Assembly (NCBI GenBank): GCA_002361355.1
Contig: DESQ01000049.1
Span: 18,885-82,884, forward strand
DNA: 64,000 bases
DNA from: Lachnospiraceae bacterium UBA3310
Lineage (GTDB): Bacteria; Bacillota; Clostridia; Lachnospirales; Lachnospiraceae
Direction of reading: 5' to 3'
A program made the position numbers and the translations under genes. The first letter of the stretch is position 1. The number at the start of each line of letters is the position of its first letter. Under the pieces are notes generated by a model that was not told where the DNA came from, ran no database searches, and was given only the letters and a program-made list of their open reading frames with translations. Below are positions 36,924 through 45,191 of the stretch, in pieces.

Positions 36924-38225
36924 TGTGGTGACACCCATCACCGCCGTCACACCGGTCTGGCACTTATAAGCCGCCTTCGTATCCATATCCGAGAACTGGG
37001 AAACCACCCAGAAATAAGAATCGTTGGCATGGGATACCGTCATAGAGCCTGCGCCGATTGCCATGATAACCAAAACCTTCGCGATCGGGCTGGTGAATCC
37101 CAGCGCACCCATCATGGGAGCGATCATGGCGGACGTGGTGATCATGGCCACCGTAGACGCACCCATCGCCGTCTTAAGGAGCGCCGCAATCACAAACGGC
37201 AGCACAACGCCAATGCCGAGTCCAAGCATGGAACCGCTGAGTGCATCCGCAATCGGAAGCTGCTGTAAAATCGCGCCGAAGGAACCGCCCGCACCGGTAA
37301 TCGCCAGAATGCCCGCCGAGTTTGTCACGCCCTCCGTAATCCACTTTAATGTATTTTCCTTCTCCGACTTCGGAATCAGGGTCATCGCCAGAAATACACC
37401 CAGAATCAGCGCAATCACCGGATTACCCAGGAAGGAGACGATCATCTTAAACACGCCGCTCCCGAAAGGTGCACTGGGAAAATCACCGATAGATTTTAAC
37501 GCAATCAGGATGATGGGCAGAAGAATCGGGGAAAAGCTGTGCAGTGTGCCAGGAAGTTTGCCGTATTTCTGCTGTAACTCTTCCACCGTGTACTCCGGAT
37601 TCGCCGGAATATCAATCTTACCCGCTACCTTCTTCGCATAAAGAATCGCCACCAGGGTAACCGGAATGGAGATCAGAAGGCCGACAAGAATTGTCAGGCC
37701 CAAATCCGCTTCCAATGTACCAGCCATCGCAATCGGGCCGGGTGTGGGCGGAACCAGGCAGTGGGTTGCATACAAACCGCCGGAAAGCGCTGTCGCCATC
37801 ACCGCCAGGGACACATTACTCTGACTCGCCAATGCTCTGGAAATCGGGCTTAAAATAACGAAACCGGAATCGCAGAATACCGGAATACCCGTCACATAGC
37901 CGGTAAGTCCCATCGTGAGCACACTCTTATCCTTGCCCACCACTTTGAGAATGCTGTTAGCCATTGTGAGCGCGGCGCCTGTCTTTTCAAGAATTGTGCC
38001 AATAATCGTACCTGCCAGAATCACGATACCGATGCTTGCCAGAATATTGCCGAAGCCATTCTTGACCGTCGTGATCACATCCTCTGTGGGAATGCCGCAG
38101 ACAAGGCCAACGGCCACTGCGACCACCACCAGCACAAGGAACGGATGCTGGTTGAATTTTGAGATTGCGATCACCATGGCCACAACGGCCAGCACGATAA
38201 CCGCAAACATGAATATAGCTGACAT
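36885..38225 (-). CDS. GntP-family gluconate/glycerate-type permease
   Basis: A 446-residue transporter with about 12 hydrophobic segments. Family-like stretches include NQHPFLVLVVVAVAVG, GFGNILASIGIVILAGTIIG, HCLVPPTPGPIAMAGTL and SHANDSYFWVVSQFS, all typical of GntP proton symporters for gluconate, glycerate and similar acids. The ATG at 38225 follows AAAGGAGGGTGATAGT. It is last in the run cdaR, glycerate kinase, MBL enzyme, permease, which suggests D-glycerate or a related acid as substrate. Confidence 0.93.
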   Translation of the reverse strand: MSAIFMFAVIVLAVVAMVIAISKFNQHPFLVLVVVAVAVGLVCGIPTEDVITTVKNGFGNILASIGIVILAGTIIGTILEKTGAALTMANSILKVVGKDKSVLTMGLTGYVTGIPVFCDSGFVILSPISRALASQSNVSLAVMATALSGGLYATHCLVPPTPGPIAMAGTLEADLGLTILVGLLISIPVTLVAILYAKKVAGKIDIPANPEYTVEELQQKYGKLPGTLHSFSPILLPIILIALKSIGDFPSAPFGSGVFKMIVSFLGNPVIALILGVFLAMTLIPKSEKENTLKWITEGVTNSAGILAITGAGGSFGAILQQLPIADALSGSMLGLGIGVVLPFVIAALLKTAMGASTVAMITTSAMIAPMMGALGFTSPIAKVLVIMAIGAGSMTVSHANDSYFWVVSQFSDMDTKAAYKCQTGVTAVMGVTTLVIVFLLSLFLV

Positions 38226-38300
38226 ACTATCACCCTCCTTTAGATAACTTATGTCTTTTGGACATTTAATAGAATCTATCACAAAAGGAACAGAAACGGC

Positions 38301-39131
38301 TTACGGCAAAAAGATACAATCCCCCGCCTTCAAATGCGAATACTCTGCACCCCCGCCGCACGCTGCAAGACGGCTCTGCGCCGTATCGCCGGTACAGTGG
38401 TTGAATCCCGCAAGCGCAATCCCCATATCCTTCAGTATTTTCATCGTTTCTTCAAGTCTCACCTCATCCGCCTCCACCAGATGAGACCCTCCAAACACCG
38501 CATACACCGGCTGTCCGAAACGCTCCCGCACACTCTCAATCATATTTAAAATCCCCGGATGACTGCACCCAACAATCAAGATCAGACCTTTTTCACTCTC
38601 GAGCACCAGACAGACTTCATCCGGAAAATCGTCTGCAACCATACCCTCCGCCGTCTGTCTGACAAACCGGGGCGGCGCTTTCTCAAAATCATAGATCCTC
38701 CGGAAGCCGCCTGCCACATGACACCCCGGCGCCAATGTCTCACATCCCTCGCAGACCCGTCGCTCTATGCCGTTTCCCACAAGGAAATCTTCGCCAAAAC
38801 CGCATCCCAGATATACATACTTCCCGCCCTCACGGGCATATTTTTCCTCAAAAAACTGCGGCCCCGTTATGAGCGGCGCGTGGACGCCGTGCGCCACCAT
38901 ATCGGGATAGCCGCCCGCATGGTCGTAGTGGCTGTGGCTCAGTACCACATAATCTACATCTGTCAACGGCACATTCATTTTCCCGGCATTTTTCCGCGCC
39001 GCACTGCCCGCACTGCAGTCAAAAAGAATTTTCGTATGCGCTGTCTCCACCATAAAAGACAGGCCGTGCTCCGCAATCAGCGCCTTATTCTGTGAAAGAT
39101 TATTTTCCAGCAGTGTACGCAGGATCATCAT
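38301..39131 (-). CDS. Metallo-beta-lactamase-fold hydrolase
   Basis: The 276-residue protein has the metal motif SHSHYDHAGGYPD and further ligands in GCSHPGILN and GFNHCTGD. The order matches the MJ0296-like branch of MBL proteins (annotated in archaea as ribofuranosylaminobenzene-phosphate synthase-like), where the in vivo reaction is not known for bacterial members. The ATG pair at 39131/39128 follows GGAAGGG. It lies between glycerate kinase and the GntP permease, so a role in processing an imported acid, ester or lactone is a reasonable guess only. Confidence 0.85.
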   Translation of the reverse strand: MMILRTLLENNLSQNKALIAEHGLSFMVETAHTKILFDCSAGSAARKNAGKMNVPLTDVDYVVLSHSHYDHAGGYPDMVAHGVHAPLITGPQFFEEKYAREGGKYVYLGCGFGEDFLVGNGIERRVCEGCETLAPGCHVAGGFRRIYDFEKAPPRFVRQTAEGMVADDFPDEVCLVLESEKGLILIVGCSHPGILNMIESVRERFGQPVYAVFGGSHLVEADEVRLEETMKILKDMGIALAGFNHCTGDTAQSRLAACGGGAEYSHLKAGDCIFLP

Positions 39132-39187
39132 TTTTCCCTTCCTTTCATCCCTGTTTCCAATTTCCCTGTGATTTCCGTACGGCATTT

Positions 39188-40420
39188 TCATCTTCTGATC
39201 AAAAGCACCGCCACATCGTTTACATTAGTGCCTGTGGCGCCTGTCATGATCAGACCATCCGTCCGCTTTAAAGCATGGTAAGCATCGTTATCCTGCAGCA
39301 CGTCATAGATGGATATCCCCTGCCTGGCAAGTTTTTCCTTTGTACCGGCATCGCTGTAACCGCCCGCCGCATCGGTAGGGCCGTCCGTCCCGTCGCTTCC
39401 CACGCTGAACACCGCCGTACCGGAAAGTCCCGCAATATCTTCCGCTGCCGCAAGAGCCAGCTCCTGGTTCCTGCCGCCCTTCCCCTTACCGGTCAGATGC
39501 ACCACCGTCTCGCCGCCTGCTAAAAAAGCAAGACTTCTCTCTGTTTTCTGATGAGTCTTTGCAATGGCGCCCAAAAAATGCCCCGCCTCCCTTGCCTCAC
39601 ATGACAGTTGATCCGTCAGAATAAGCGGCTCATACCCCAGTTCCTCACAGGCCGCAGCGGCCGCCCTGCACAGATCGGACACACTGCCTGTGACCTGCGT
39701 CTCCACATTGGCAAGGGTTTTCGGCGTCTCCTGTCCAAGCAGCGACAGCGCTGTCTCACTCATCCGCAATCCGTATTTCTTCACAATCGCAAGCGCCTCC
39801 CCGCAGGTGGAGGAATCCGGATAAGCCGGGCCGGAAGCAATCATATCCAACGGATCTCCCAAAATGTCGCTTAACACAATGCTGAACACATGAGCCGGTT
39901 CGCAGGCTTTGGCAAACCGTCCTCCCTTGACGCCGGAGAGCCGTTTCCGGATCGTGTTCATCTCTACAATATCCGCGCCACAAGCCAAAAGCTGTCTGGT
40001 AATATCCTGGAGTTCCTCCCCGCTCACCAAAGGCTTTTCAAACAGAGCCGACCCGCCCCCGGAAAGCAGAAAAATCACTTCATCCTCCGCCGTTGCCCGT
40101 GCCACCAGCTCCAGAGCCGCCTGCGTCGCCGCAAAGGAATTTTCGTCCGGCACCGGATGACCTGCCTCAAAACAATGTGTCCTTGGAATTTCACCCTTCA
40201 CATGATCGTACTTTGTCACCACCACGCCGGCTTCCAGTCTATCCTGCAAAAGTTCCGCCGCCGCTTTTCCCATCTGCCATCCTGCCTTACCGGCAGCCAC
40301 CATATAAATCCTGCCGGAGCCAAATTTCCTCCCCTGCAGAGCCTTCGCCACCGCCTCGTCCGGCAGAACCGCCTGAATCGACTTTTGAATGATCTGATTC
40401 GCTTCTTTCCGTAATGTCAT
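39188..40420 (-). CDS. Type-2 glycerate kinase (GckA/MOFRL family)
   Basis: The 410-residue enzyme should phosphorylate D-glycerate to 2-phosphoglycerate. The N-terminal DUF4147 domain (to about 235) has VAAGKAGWQMGKAA, LLSGGGSALFEKPL and VLSDILGDPLDMIASGP. The C-terminal MOFRL domain has LAGGETVVHLTGKGKGGRNQ and SVGSDGTDGPTDAAGG. GGAGG lies 6 bases before the ATG. It is separated from cdaR by 178 bases holding the cdaR terminator, so it may have its own promoter. Confidence 0.95.
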   Translation of the reverse strand: MTLRKEANQIIQKSIQAVLPDEAVAKALQGRKFGSGRIYMVAAGKAGWQMGKAAAELLQDRLEAGVVVTKYDHVKGEIPRTHCFEAGHPVPDENSFAATQAALELVARATAEDEVIFLLSGGGSALFEKPLVSGEELQDITRQLLACGADIVEMNTIRKRLSGVKGGRFAKACEPAHVFSIVLSDILGDPLDMIASGPAYPDSSTCGEALAIVKKYGLRMSETALSLLGQETPKTLANVETQVTGSVSDLCRAAAAACEELGYEPLILTDQLSCEAREAGHFLGAIAKTHQKTERSLAFLAGGETVVHLTGKGKGGRNQELALAAAEDIAGLSGTAVFSVGSDGTDGPTDAAGGYSDAGTKEKLARQGISIYDVLQDNDAYHALKRTDGLIMTGATGTNVNDVAVLLIRR

Positions 40421-40482
40421 GCCAGTCCTCCCTATCAGATATACCGTCGTTCACCGTTTGTACAATTTTACTAATAAAACGT

Positions 40483-40515
40483 TAAAAAAAGAAGATTTTT
40501 TGTAATCTTCTTTTA
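40483..40515 (-). terminator. Terminator downstream of cdaR
   Basis: On the minus strand AAAAGAAGATT pairs with AATCTTCTTTT around a six-base loop and is followed by more T residues. It lies between cdaR and the glycerate kinase gene. Confidence 0.8.
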
Positions 40516-40598
40516 AAATACTACATATTTATTGCTTTGTATATGTTATTTGATACATATATTTTGCTATATTTTTGTTTCGCAGAACAATCCAAGTG

Positions 40599-41762
40599 TC
40601 AGCTAAAGGATCGCTGCCCGATTTCCGCCGCATGGTTTAACGTCCGGTAAAACTGCAAAGCCATATAGTACACGGCAGCGCCCACCGGCTTCCTGATATC
40701 CCGCCCGTTCAATGCCTCCATCTTTTTCAGCTTATACTGGATCGTGTTTTTATGCATAAAGAGCCTGTCCGCCATTCTGCTTATGGAACCGTCCTCCTCG
40801 ATAAATACTTCAATCAGCTTCATGCAGGCATCCAGCTCCTCGTCACCCATACCGGGAAACAGCCTGTTCAGGTACTCCACCTGCGCCTCCGCCGTCACAT
40901 CCCGCAAAAAAAGCTCCACATACAGCTCCTTATAGAAAATGATATCCGCCAGTCCACCGGCTTCCGCCGCGCGCTCCGCCTCCTTGCATATCTGATTGAT
41001 ATGAATGCTGCCTTCTTTCACAGAATCAATCCCAATCACGACCCGTTCCCCGTATTTGTCACGAAGAAGCTTCTGTATGTTCTCCGCCGTCCTTCTCATT
41101 TTATCATCGCTGCAGGCTTCCAGAAGGCAGATCTGTCTGGGTGGTTCCCGCAGATAAAGAATCTCCTCGCGCTCCGCATAGTGACGCACCGCCGACTCCA
41201 TCTCCTCCAACCGTCTCTGTCCCTCCTGGGTGGAAGACAGCTCCGTATAGCGCACAAAGCGGATCACCATCGCCCTCCGCGGCTTCATAATATCAATGCC
41301 GATCTGTCCACCGCGCTCCACAAATCCCCTGTCATAGAAAGCGCCGGATCTACCGATCCACTCCTCAATGAAGCGATATCTGACACGTCTGTCATACTTT
41401 CTGTGATCCTTCAGGCGGCTGTCCTCCACCATGATTTCCGTCATCCGGCGGACAATGTTCCCGTATCCCGCCACACGCTCCTTATCCCCGGTGATTCCCA
41501 CCACACCCACGATCTCGTCCCGAATCGTGATAGGCAGATTGATCCCCTTTTTCGTGGTTGAATTTTCCATTTCCTCCGTGATATAAAGTTCCGGAAGCTT
41601 CTCCTCAATGATGCGCCTTGCTCCCGTGTGAAGCGTTCCCAGTCTCGCCTTGTCCGTGCTGGCAACGATATAACCCTCCTGATCCATAAAGTTGATGTGC
41701 TCATTGATCTCCCGGCCGATCTCTTCCACGATGGACTGCGCTGCGTTCTGCGATATGTACAT
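40599..41762 (-). CDS. cdaR: CdaR-family sugar-acid-responsive transcriptional regulator
   Basis: The 387-residue protein begins with a sugar-diacid recognition domain (about 1-135: QSIVEEIGREINEHINFMDQEGYIVASTD, TKKGINLPITIRDEIVGVVG), has a GGDEF-like middle region and ends with a PucR-type helix-turn-helix (ADRLFMHKNTIQYKLKKME). In E. coli CdaR senses glycerate, glucarate or galactarate and activates their uptake and catabolism. The ATG at 41762 has GGGGAAG close upstream and gives the normal family N-terminus. A consensus promoter with an adjacent inverted repeat lies upstream. Confidence 0.92.
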   Translation of the reverse strand: MYISQNAAQSIVEEIGREINEHINFMDQEGYIVASTDKARLGTLHTGARRIIEEKLPELYITEEMENSTTKKGINLPITIRDEIVGVVGITGDKERVAGYGNIVRRMTEIMVEDSRLKDHRKYDRRVRYRFIEEWIGRSGAFYDRGFVERGGQIGIDIMKPRRAMVIRFVRYTELSSTQEGQRRLEEMESAVRHYAEREEILYLREPPRQICLLEACSDDKMRRTAENIQKLLRDKYGERVVIGIDSVKEGSIHINQICKEAERAAEAGGLADIIFYKELYVELFLRDVTAEAQVEYLNRLFPGMGDEELDACMKLIEVFIEEDGSISRMADRLFMHKNTIQYKLKKMEALNGRDIRKPVGAAVYYMALQFYRTLNHAAEIGQRSFS

Positions 41763-41804
41763 ATTCTTCCCCGCTCCTGTGTCTATAGGTTTAAACCTTT
41801 TCCC

Positions 41805-41833
41805 ATTATACTTCCTCTCTTCCCCGCTTTCAA
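41805..41833 (-). promoter_or_regulatory. Sigma-A promoter of cdaR
   Basis: On the minus strand TTGAAA (41828-41833) and TATAAT (41805-41810) are exactly 17 bases apart, with an A/G-rich spacer. It fits the choice of the 41762 start, since upstream ATGs would lie at or before the promoter. Confidence 0.9.
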
Positions 41834-41842
41834 CTGTAATAA

Positions 41843-41854
41843 ACGAAAATTCGT
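41843..41854. promoter_or_regulatory. Inverted repeat upstream of the cdaR -35
   Basis: ACGAA and TTCGT flank AA, inside a longer A/T-rich, roughly symmetric stretch. Its centre is about 50 bases upstream of the expected cdaR transcription start, a usual place for an activator, and about 40 bases before the -35 of the divergent gene. CdaR itself is an obvious candidate ligand-binding partner, but this is inferred from position. Confidence 0.45.
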
Positions 41855-41887
41855 AATATTTTACTGTAAAATTTTTCACAATCTTTA

Positions 41888-41916
41888 TAGACTTTTTCTT
41901 AAACGAGTGCTATACT
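41888..41916 (+). promoter_or_regulatory. Promoter of the small coiled-coil gene
   Basis: TAGACT (41888-41893) and TATACT (41911-41916) are separated by 17 bases, 53 bases before the ATG at 41969. Confidence 0.7.
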
Positions 41917-41968
41917 TTATCCACCTGGAGAAAAATGATTGCTGCGACACACGAAAGGTGGTAACGCA

Positions 41969-42280
41969 ATGACAGACAGTCAAAAATTGGATCTGCTTCT
42001 TTCAGGAATGCAGGAAATGAAACAGGATGTTCATCTGTTAAAAGACGATGTCTGGACGCTAAATCAGGAAGTGGATATTATTAAATATCAGGTGACATAT
42101 CTGTCCTTAACGCTTGAAAATGACATCCGTCCCAGTATCCAACGCGTGGCTGAGGGGCATCTGGATTTATCGAGAAATCTGCATGAAGCAATGAAACCCT
42201 GTTTAGAAACAGAAATGCTTTCGCTTAAAGTCCATATGTTGGAAATTAACATGCGGGATGTCAAGGCAAAACTGGCCTAA
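41969..42280 (+). CDS. Small coiled-coil protein of unknown function
   Basis: The 103-residue protein is predicted to be one or two long helices with heptad-like hydrophobic spacing (KLDLLLSGMQEMKQDVHLL, then VWTLNQEVDIIKYQV and a C-terminal MLEINMRDVKAKL). There is no signal, membrane segment or metal site. Similar short coiled-coil proteins are common in Lachnospiraceae but I know of no assigned function. AAAGGTGG precedes the ATG. It is monocistronic, divergent from cdaR, with its own promoter and strong terminator. Its base composition is more A/T-rich than its neighbours. Confidence 0.75.
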   Translation: MTDSQKLDLLLSGMQEMKQDVHLLKDDVWTLNQEVDIIKYQVTYLSLTLENDIRPSIQRVAEGHLDLSRNLHEAMKPCLETEMLSLKVHMLEINMRDVKAKLA

Positions 42281-42316
42281 TGAGGGGAGAGTGGAAAGTC
42301 ACTCTCCCCTTTCTTT
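42281..42316 (+). terminator. Terminator after the coiled-coil gene
   Basis: AGGGGAGAGTG (42283-42293) pairs perfectly with CACTCTCCCCT (42300-42310), followed by TTCTTT. Confidence 0.88.
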
Positions 42317-42406
42317 ACTGTTACTGTGACGCAACAAAAATACCGCAAACCGCTTTATCCGCAGTTTCCGGCATCCTTTAGGGTTGGGCTGTTCTAAAAC
42401 AGTCAA

Positions 42407-42478
42407 CAGCTCGTAGGGGAATCGAACCCCTGTTTCCGCCGTGAGAGGGCGGCGTCTTAACCGCTTGACCAACGAGCC
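42407..42478 (-). tRNA. tRNA-Glu (anticodon CTC)
   Basis: The minus strand folds as a 72-base tRNA: acceptor GGCTCGT/ACGAGCT (closing G-U), D-arm GTC/GAC, anticodon arm CCGCC-CTCTCAC-GGCGG with anticodon CTC, and T-arm AGGGG-TTCGATT-CCCCT. The CCA end is not encoded. It reads GAG codons and stands alone rather than in a tRNA cluster. Confidence 0.96.
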
Positions 42479-42497
42479 ATCTGATTGACACTTGCTT

Positions 42498-42526
42498 ATT
42501 CTATTATATTTTCTAAAAGAATGCAA
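42498..42526 (-). promoter_or_regulatory. Promoter of tRNA-Glu
   Basis: On the minus strand TTGCAT (42521-42526) and TAGAAT (42498-42503) are 17 bases apart, about 20 bases before the tRNA 5' end. Confidence 0.7.
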
Positions 42527-42643
42527 GCCCTTTTTTCATTTTTCTTAAAAAATCCGCAATTTCTCGTCATAAGCCGTCATAGACAGTCTTACATGCAAGC
42601 CTGTATCCTGTCTCCGCCGTCTTCTGACTCTGCTTATACGCGC

Positions 42644-42675
42644 AAAAAAAGGACAGCGGCTACAAACCGCTGTCC
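42644..42675 (-). terminator. Terminator of the amino-acid ABC transporter operon
   Basis: GGACAGCGG (42651-42659) pairs with CCGCTGTCC (42667-42675); on the minus strand seven T residues follow. It lies 18 bases after the ATPase gene. Confidence 0.92.
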
Positions 42676-42692
42676 CCTGCTCTTTCCCTATT

Positions 42693-43436
42693 TTATAGCA
42701 CTTTACTTAAGAAATCAATCGTCCTCGGCTCCTTCGGATTATCAAGCACCTCCTCCGGCGTTCCCTCCTCGACGATATAGCCGCCCTCCATAAAGATCAC
42801 GCGGCTTGCCACCTCTCTGGCAAAACCGATCTCATGGGTAACCACGATCATCGTCATGCCGTCTCTGGCCAGCTCCTTCATAACCGCCAGCACCTCTCCC
42901 ACCATCTCCGGGTCAAGGGCGCTTGTGGGTTCGTCGAAGAGCATAATGTCAGGATTCATCTCCAGCGCCCTGGCAATCGCCACACGCTGTTTCTGTCCGC
43001 CGGAAAGCTGGCTGGGATAAGCCTCCGCCCTGTCCGCAAGTCCCACACGGTCTAAAAGCTGCATCGCCTTGCTCTTTGCCTCCTCCTTGGAGAGGGTCTT
43101 TAAATGCACCGGCGCCAGCGTCATATTCTTTAGGACGTTCAAGTGGTTAAACAGGTTAAAATGCTGGAACACCATGCCGATATTCTCGCGCACCTTGTTG
43201 ATATCCGTATGTTTGTCGGTCACGTCATAGCCGTCGATCACGATTTTGCCGGAAGTTGCCTTTTCCAACTGGTTCAGGCACCGCAAAAGTGTGGATTTCC
43301 CACTGCCGGAGGGACCAATCAGCACAACCACCTCGCCCTCAGTCACCTCTATATTGATATCCTTTAATACTTCCAGAGAACCAAAATTCTTTTTTAAATT
43401 CTTAACAGAAATCTTGACATCCGTATTATCTGCCAC
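42693..43436 (-). CDS. glnQ: Polar amino-acid ABC transporter, ATP-binding protein
   Basis: The 247-residue ATPase has Walker [16 protein letters not shown], the Q-loop region [17 protein letters not shown], signature [15 protein letters not shown] and Walker [13 protein letters not shown], the profile of GlnQ/HisP-type importers. The start is a GTG with GGAGGATCAACC in front, overlapping the permease gene by 11 bases. The transported amino acid is not evident; the symbol reflects family only. Confidence 0.95.
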   Translation of the reverse strand: MADNTDVKISVKNLKKNFGSLEVLKDINIEVTEGEVVVLIGPSGSGKSTLLRCLNQLEKATSGKIVIDGYDVTDKHTDINKVRENIGMVFQHFNLFNHLNVLKNMTLAPVHLKTLSKEEAKSKAMQLLDRVGLADRAEAYPSQLSGGQKQRVAIARALEMNPDIMLFDEPTSALDPEMVGEVLAVMKELARDGMTMIVVTHEIGFAREVASRVIFMEGGYIVEEGTPEEVLDNPKEPRTIDFLSKVL

Positions 43437-44097
43437 GGTTGATCCTCCTCTCGATCTGCTTGGAAACCTTACTCAGGATAGTGATGACAATCAGATACAT
43501 GATGCCGACGATAGCCCATGCCTGCAAAGGCTTGAAAGTGTTGCCCATGACTGTCTTACCCACATTCGTAAGCTCTGGAAATCCGATTACAGAGAGGATC
43601 GACGTATCCTTTAAGGTAATGATAAACTGGTTGATAATCGACGGGATCATCGTACGGATAGCCTGTGGAATCACGATCAGAGCCATCCCAGCGCCGTAGG
43701 AGAGTCCCAGGCTTCTGCCTGCCTCCATCTGACCTCTGTCTACACTTTGAATGCCGGCCCTGACAATCTCCGCCATATAGGCGCCGCAGTTCATGGAAAG
43801 CGCAATGGTTCCCGCCTGCAGGGGACCCAACCTGAAACTCGTAAAACCGAGTCCCTGCTGAATGGCCGTCGGAATGCCAAAATAAATAAAATAAGCCAGT
43901 ACAATGAGCGGCACGCCGCGCACCGCATCCACATAGACCGTACCGATAAAGTTGAGCACCCTGTTATGCCCCACATTCATCAGGCCGAAAATCATACCTA
44001 TTATTGAGGCAAACACCAGAGAAAGCAGGCACAGCAGAAGCGTGTGGCCCATCGCCTTCAAAAGCATTGTCCCGTATGTCTGAATGATCATTACCAT
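43426..44097 (-). CDS. Polar amino-acid ABC transporter, permease
   Basis: The 223-residue protein has about five membrane helices and the His/Glu/Gln permease pattern: [35 protein letters not shown], and the EAA loop [20 protein letters not shown]. One permease gene with one ATPase suggests a homodimeric channel. It begins 14 bases after the binding-protein gene. Confidence 0.95.
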   Translation of the reverse strand: MVMIIQTYGTMLLKAMGHTLLLCLLSLVFASIIGMIFGLMNVGHNRVLNFIGTVYVDAVRGVPLIVLAYFIYFGIPTAIQQGLGFTSFRLGPLQAGTIALSMNCGAYMAEIVRAGIQSVDRGQMEAGRSLGLSYGAGMALIVIPQAIRTMIPSIINQFIITLKDTSILSVIGFPELTNVGKTVMGNTFKPLQAWAIVGIMYLIVITILSKVSKQIERRINRGR

Positions 44098-44111
44098 AAA
44101 TTATTCTTCTC

Positions 44112-44987
44112 CTACTTCTCCAAGTATTTCGCAATAATCTCGTCGTACTTGCCGTTCGCCTTGATGTTTGCAAGACCGGCATTGAACATGTCAAGCAGTT
44201 CCTGGTTGTCAGGATTCATGATGGCAAAACCGTAAGGTGCGCCCTCGCTCTCCATGCCTTCGGGAATCGTCATCGCCAGATTACCTGTCTTGATGGAGTC
44301 AGCCATAATCGGCGTATCCTCCACACATGCAGCGGAGTTGCCCAGGATAACATCCTGATACATGGTCGGTGAATCCTCAAATACCGTTGTGGTAAAGCCG
44401 TACTCATCCTTTAAACTCTCAGCAAAATCCATGCCTGCCGTACCGTTCTTCACAGCCACGTTCTTGCCTTTCAAATCTTCAAAACTCTTAATATCGCTGC
44501 CCTCTGCAACCACAAAAGTCTGTGTCGCGTCATAGTAACCGTCAGAGAAAATCCAGCCGGAATCAATACGTTCCTGCTTGATGGTCGCACCCGCGATCAG
44601 CGCATCCGCCTGACCTGCCTGCACGGCAGCCACGCCCGCATCCCAGCCAAGACTGGTCAGCTCATACTGAAATCCCTGATCCTCTGCGATCGCCGCCAGA
44701 ACATCCACATCAATTCCTACAAAATCTCCGTTCTCGTCGGTAAACTCAAAAGGACGGAAGACCGTATCTGTCGCAACAATCCAAACCTTATCGCCTGCTG
44801 CCGCACTGTCCGCCGCGGGAGCGGGAGCTTCCTCCTCTGCGGGAGCCTCCTCCTCAGAAGCGTTTTCCGCCGTCGTCTCAGGCGCCGCAGCGCTCTCGCC
44901 TGTCTGTGCCGCTCCATTGTCAGAACCACATGCCACCATGCCAAGTGTCATGCAGCCGATCAGAGCCATTGCCAGTAATTTTTTCAT
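44112..44987 (-). CDS. Polar amino-acid ABC transporter, substrate-binding lipoprotein
   Basis: The 291-residue protein has a lipoprotein signal (lipobox MVAC near residue 20), an Ala/Glu-rich linker (about 28-65) and a family-3 solute-binding domain (VWIVATDTVFRPFEFTDENG; GIDVDVLAAIAEDQG; GTAGMDFAESL; GFAIMNPDNQELL). It delivers a polar amino acid to the permease and ATPase encoded next. It is first in its operon, behind a strong promoter and leader hairpin. Confidence 0.95.
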   Translation of the reverse strand: MKKLLAMALIGCMTLGMVACGSDNGAAQTGESAAAPETTAENASEEEAPAEEEAPAPAADSAAAGDKVWIVATDTVFRPFEFTDENGDFVGIDVDVLAAIAEDQGFQYELTSLGWDAGVAAVQAGQADALIAGATIKQERIDSGWIFSDGYYDATQTFVVAEGSDIKSFEDLKGKNVAVKNGTAGMDFAESLKDEYGFTTTVFEDSPTMYQDVILGNSAACVEDTPIMADSIKTGNLAMTIPEGMESEGAPYGFAIMNPDNQELLDMFNAGLANIKANGKYDEIIAKYLEK

Positions 44988-45028
44988 AATATCCTCTCCT
45001 TTTCTACAGCAAATGCCTTATTAACGTG

Positions 45029-45065
45029 AAAGACGGTGTACTTGTGTGGCATTGACACCGTCTTT
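45029..45065 (-). promoter_or_regulatory. Leader stem-loop of the amino-acid ABC operon
   Basis: AAAGACGGTGT and ACACCGTCTTT pair perfectly over 11 bases with a 15-base loop. On the minus strand the stem begins within about 10 bases of the predicted transcription start and about 40 bases before the binding-protein ATG. No T-run follows, so mRNA stabilisation or a regulatory role is more likely than termination. On the plus strand T residues follow but no gene precedes it. Confidence 0.65.
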
Positions 45066-45078
45066 TCCCGTTTTTTTA

Positions 45079-45107
45079 AGTATATGAATTTTTTGATTCC
45101 TTGTCAA
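45079..45107 (-). promoter_or_regulatory. Strong sigma-A promoter of the amino-acid ABC operon
   Basis: On the minus strand a perfect TTGACA (45102-45107) and TATACT (45079-45084) are 17 bases apart. Confidence 0.92.
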
Positions 45108-45112
45108 GAACT

Positions 45113-45130
45113 TTGTATACAAATATACAA
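45113..45130. promoter_or_regulatory. Palindromic candidate operator upstream of the ABC promoter
   Basis: TTGTATA and TATACAA are separated by four bases, centred about 50 bases upstream of the expected transcription start, just behind the -35. The position suits an activator. No known regulator can be assigned. Confidence 0.5.
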
Positions 45131-45144
45131 GTATGTTCTCATAA

Positions 45145-45181
45145 TTCAGCCATGCAGAAATGATTGTGTAATATGGCTGAA
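45145..45181. repeat. Nine-base inverted repeat after the cytidylate-kinase-like gene
   Basis: TTCAGCCAT and ATGGCTGAA are perfect inverted copies with a 19-base A/T-rich loop. It lies 10 bases after the stop codon of the minus-strand gene but lacks a T-run, so it may be a weak terminator or a protein-binding site. Confidence 0.5.
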
Positions 45182-45191
45182 CCATAAACAG

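Noticed and set aside
38226..38282. Longer N-terminus for GntP
   Set aside because: The extra 19 codons are hydrophilic, lack a ribosome site and are contradicted by AAAGGAGGG before the ATG at 38225.
42361..42400. Second tRNA next to tRNA-Glu
   Set aside because: The sequence after the tRNA does not fold into another cloverleaf.
45001..45190. T-box or amino-acid riboswitch before the ABC operon
   Set aside because: The leader is too short, has no T-box consensus and ends without a terminator. Only a simple hairpin is present.
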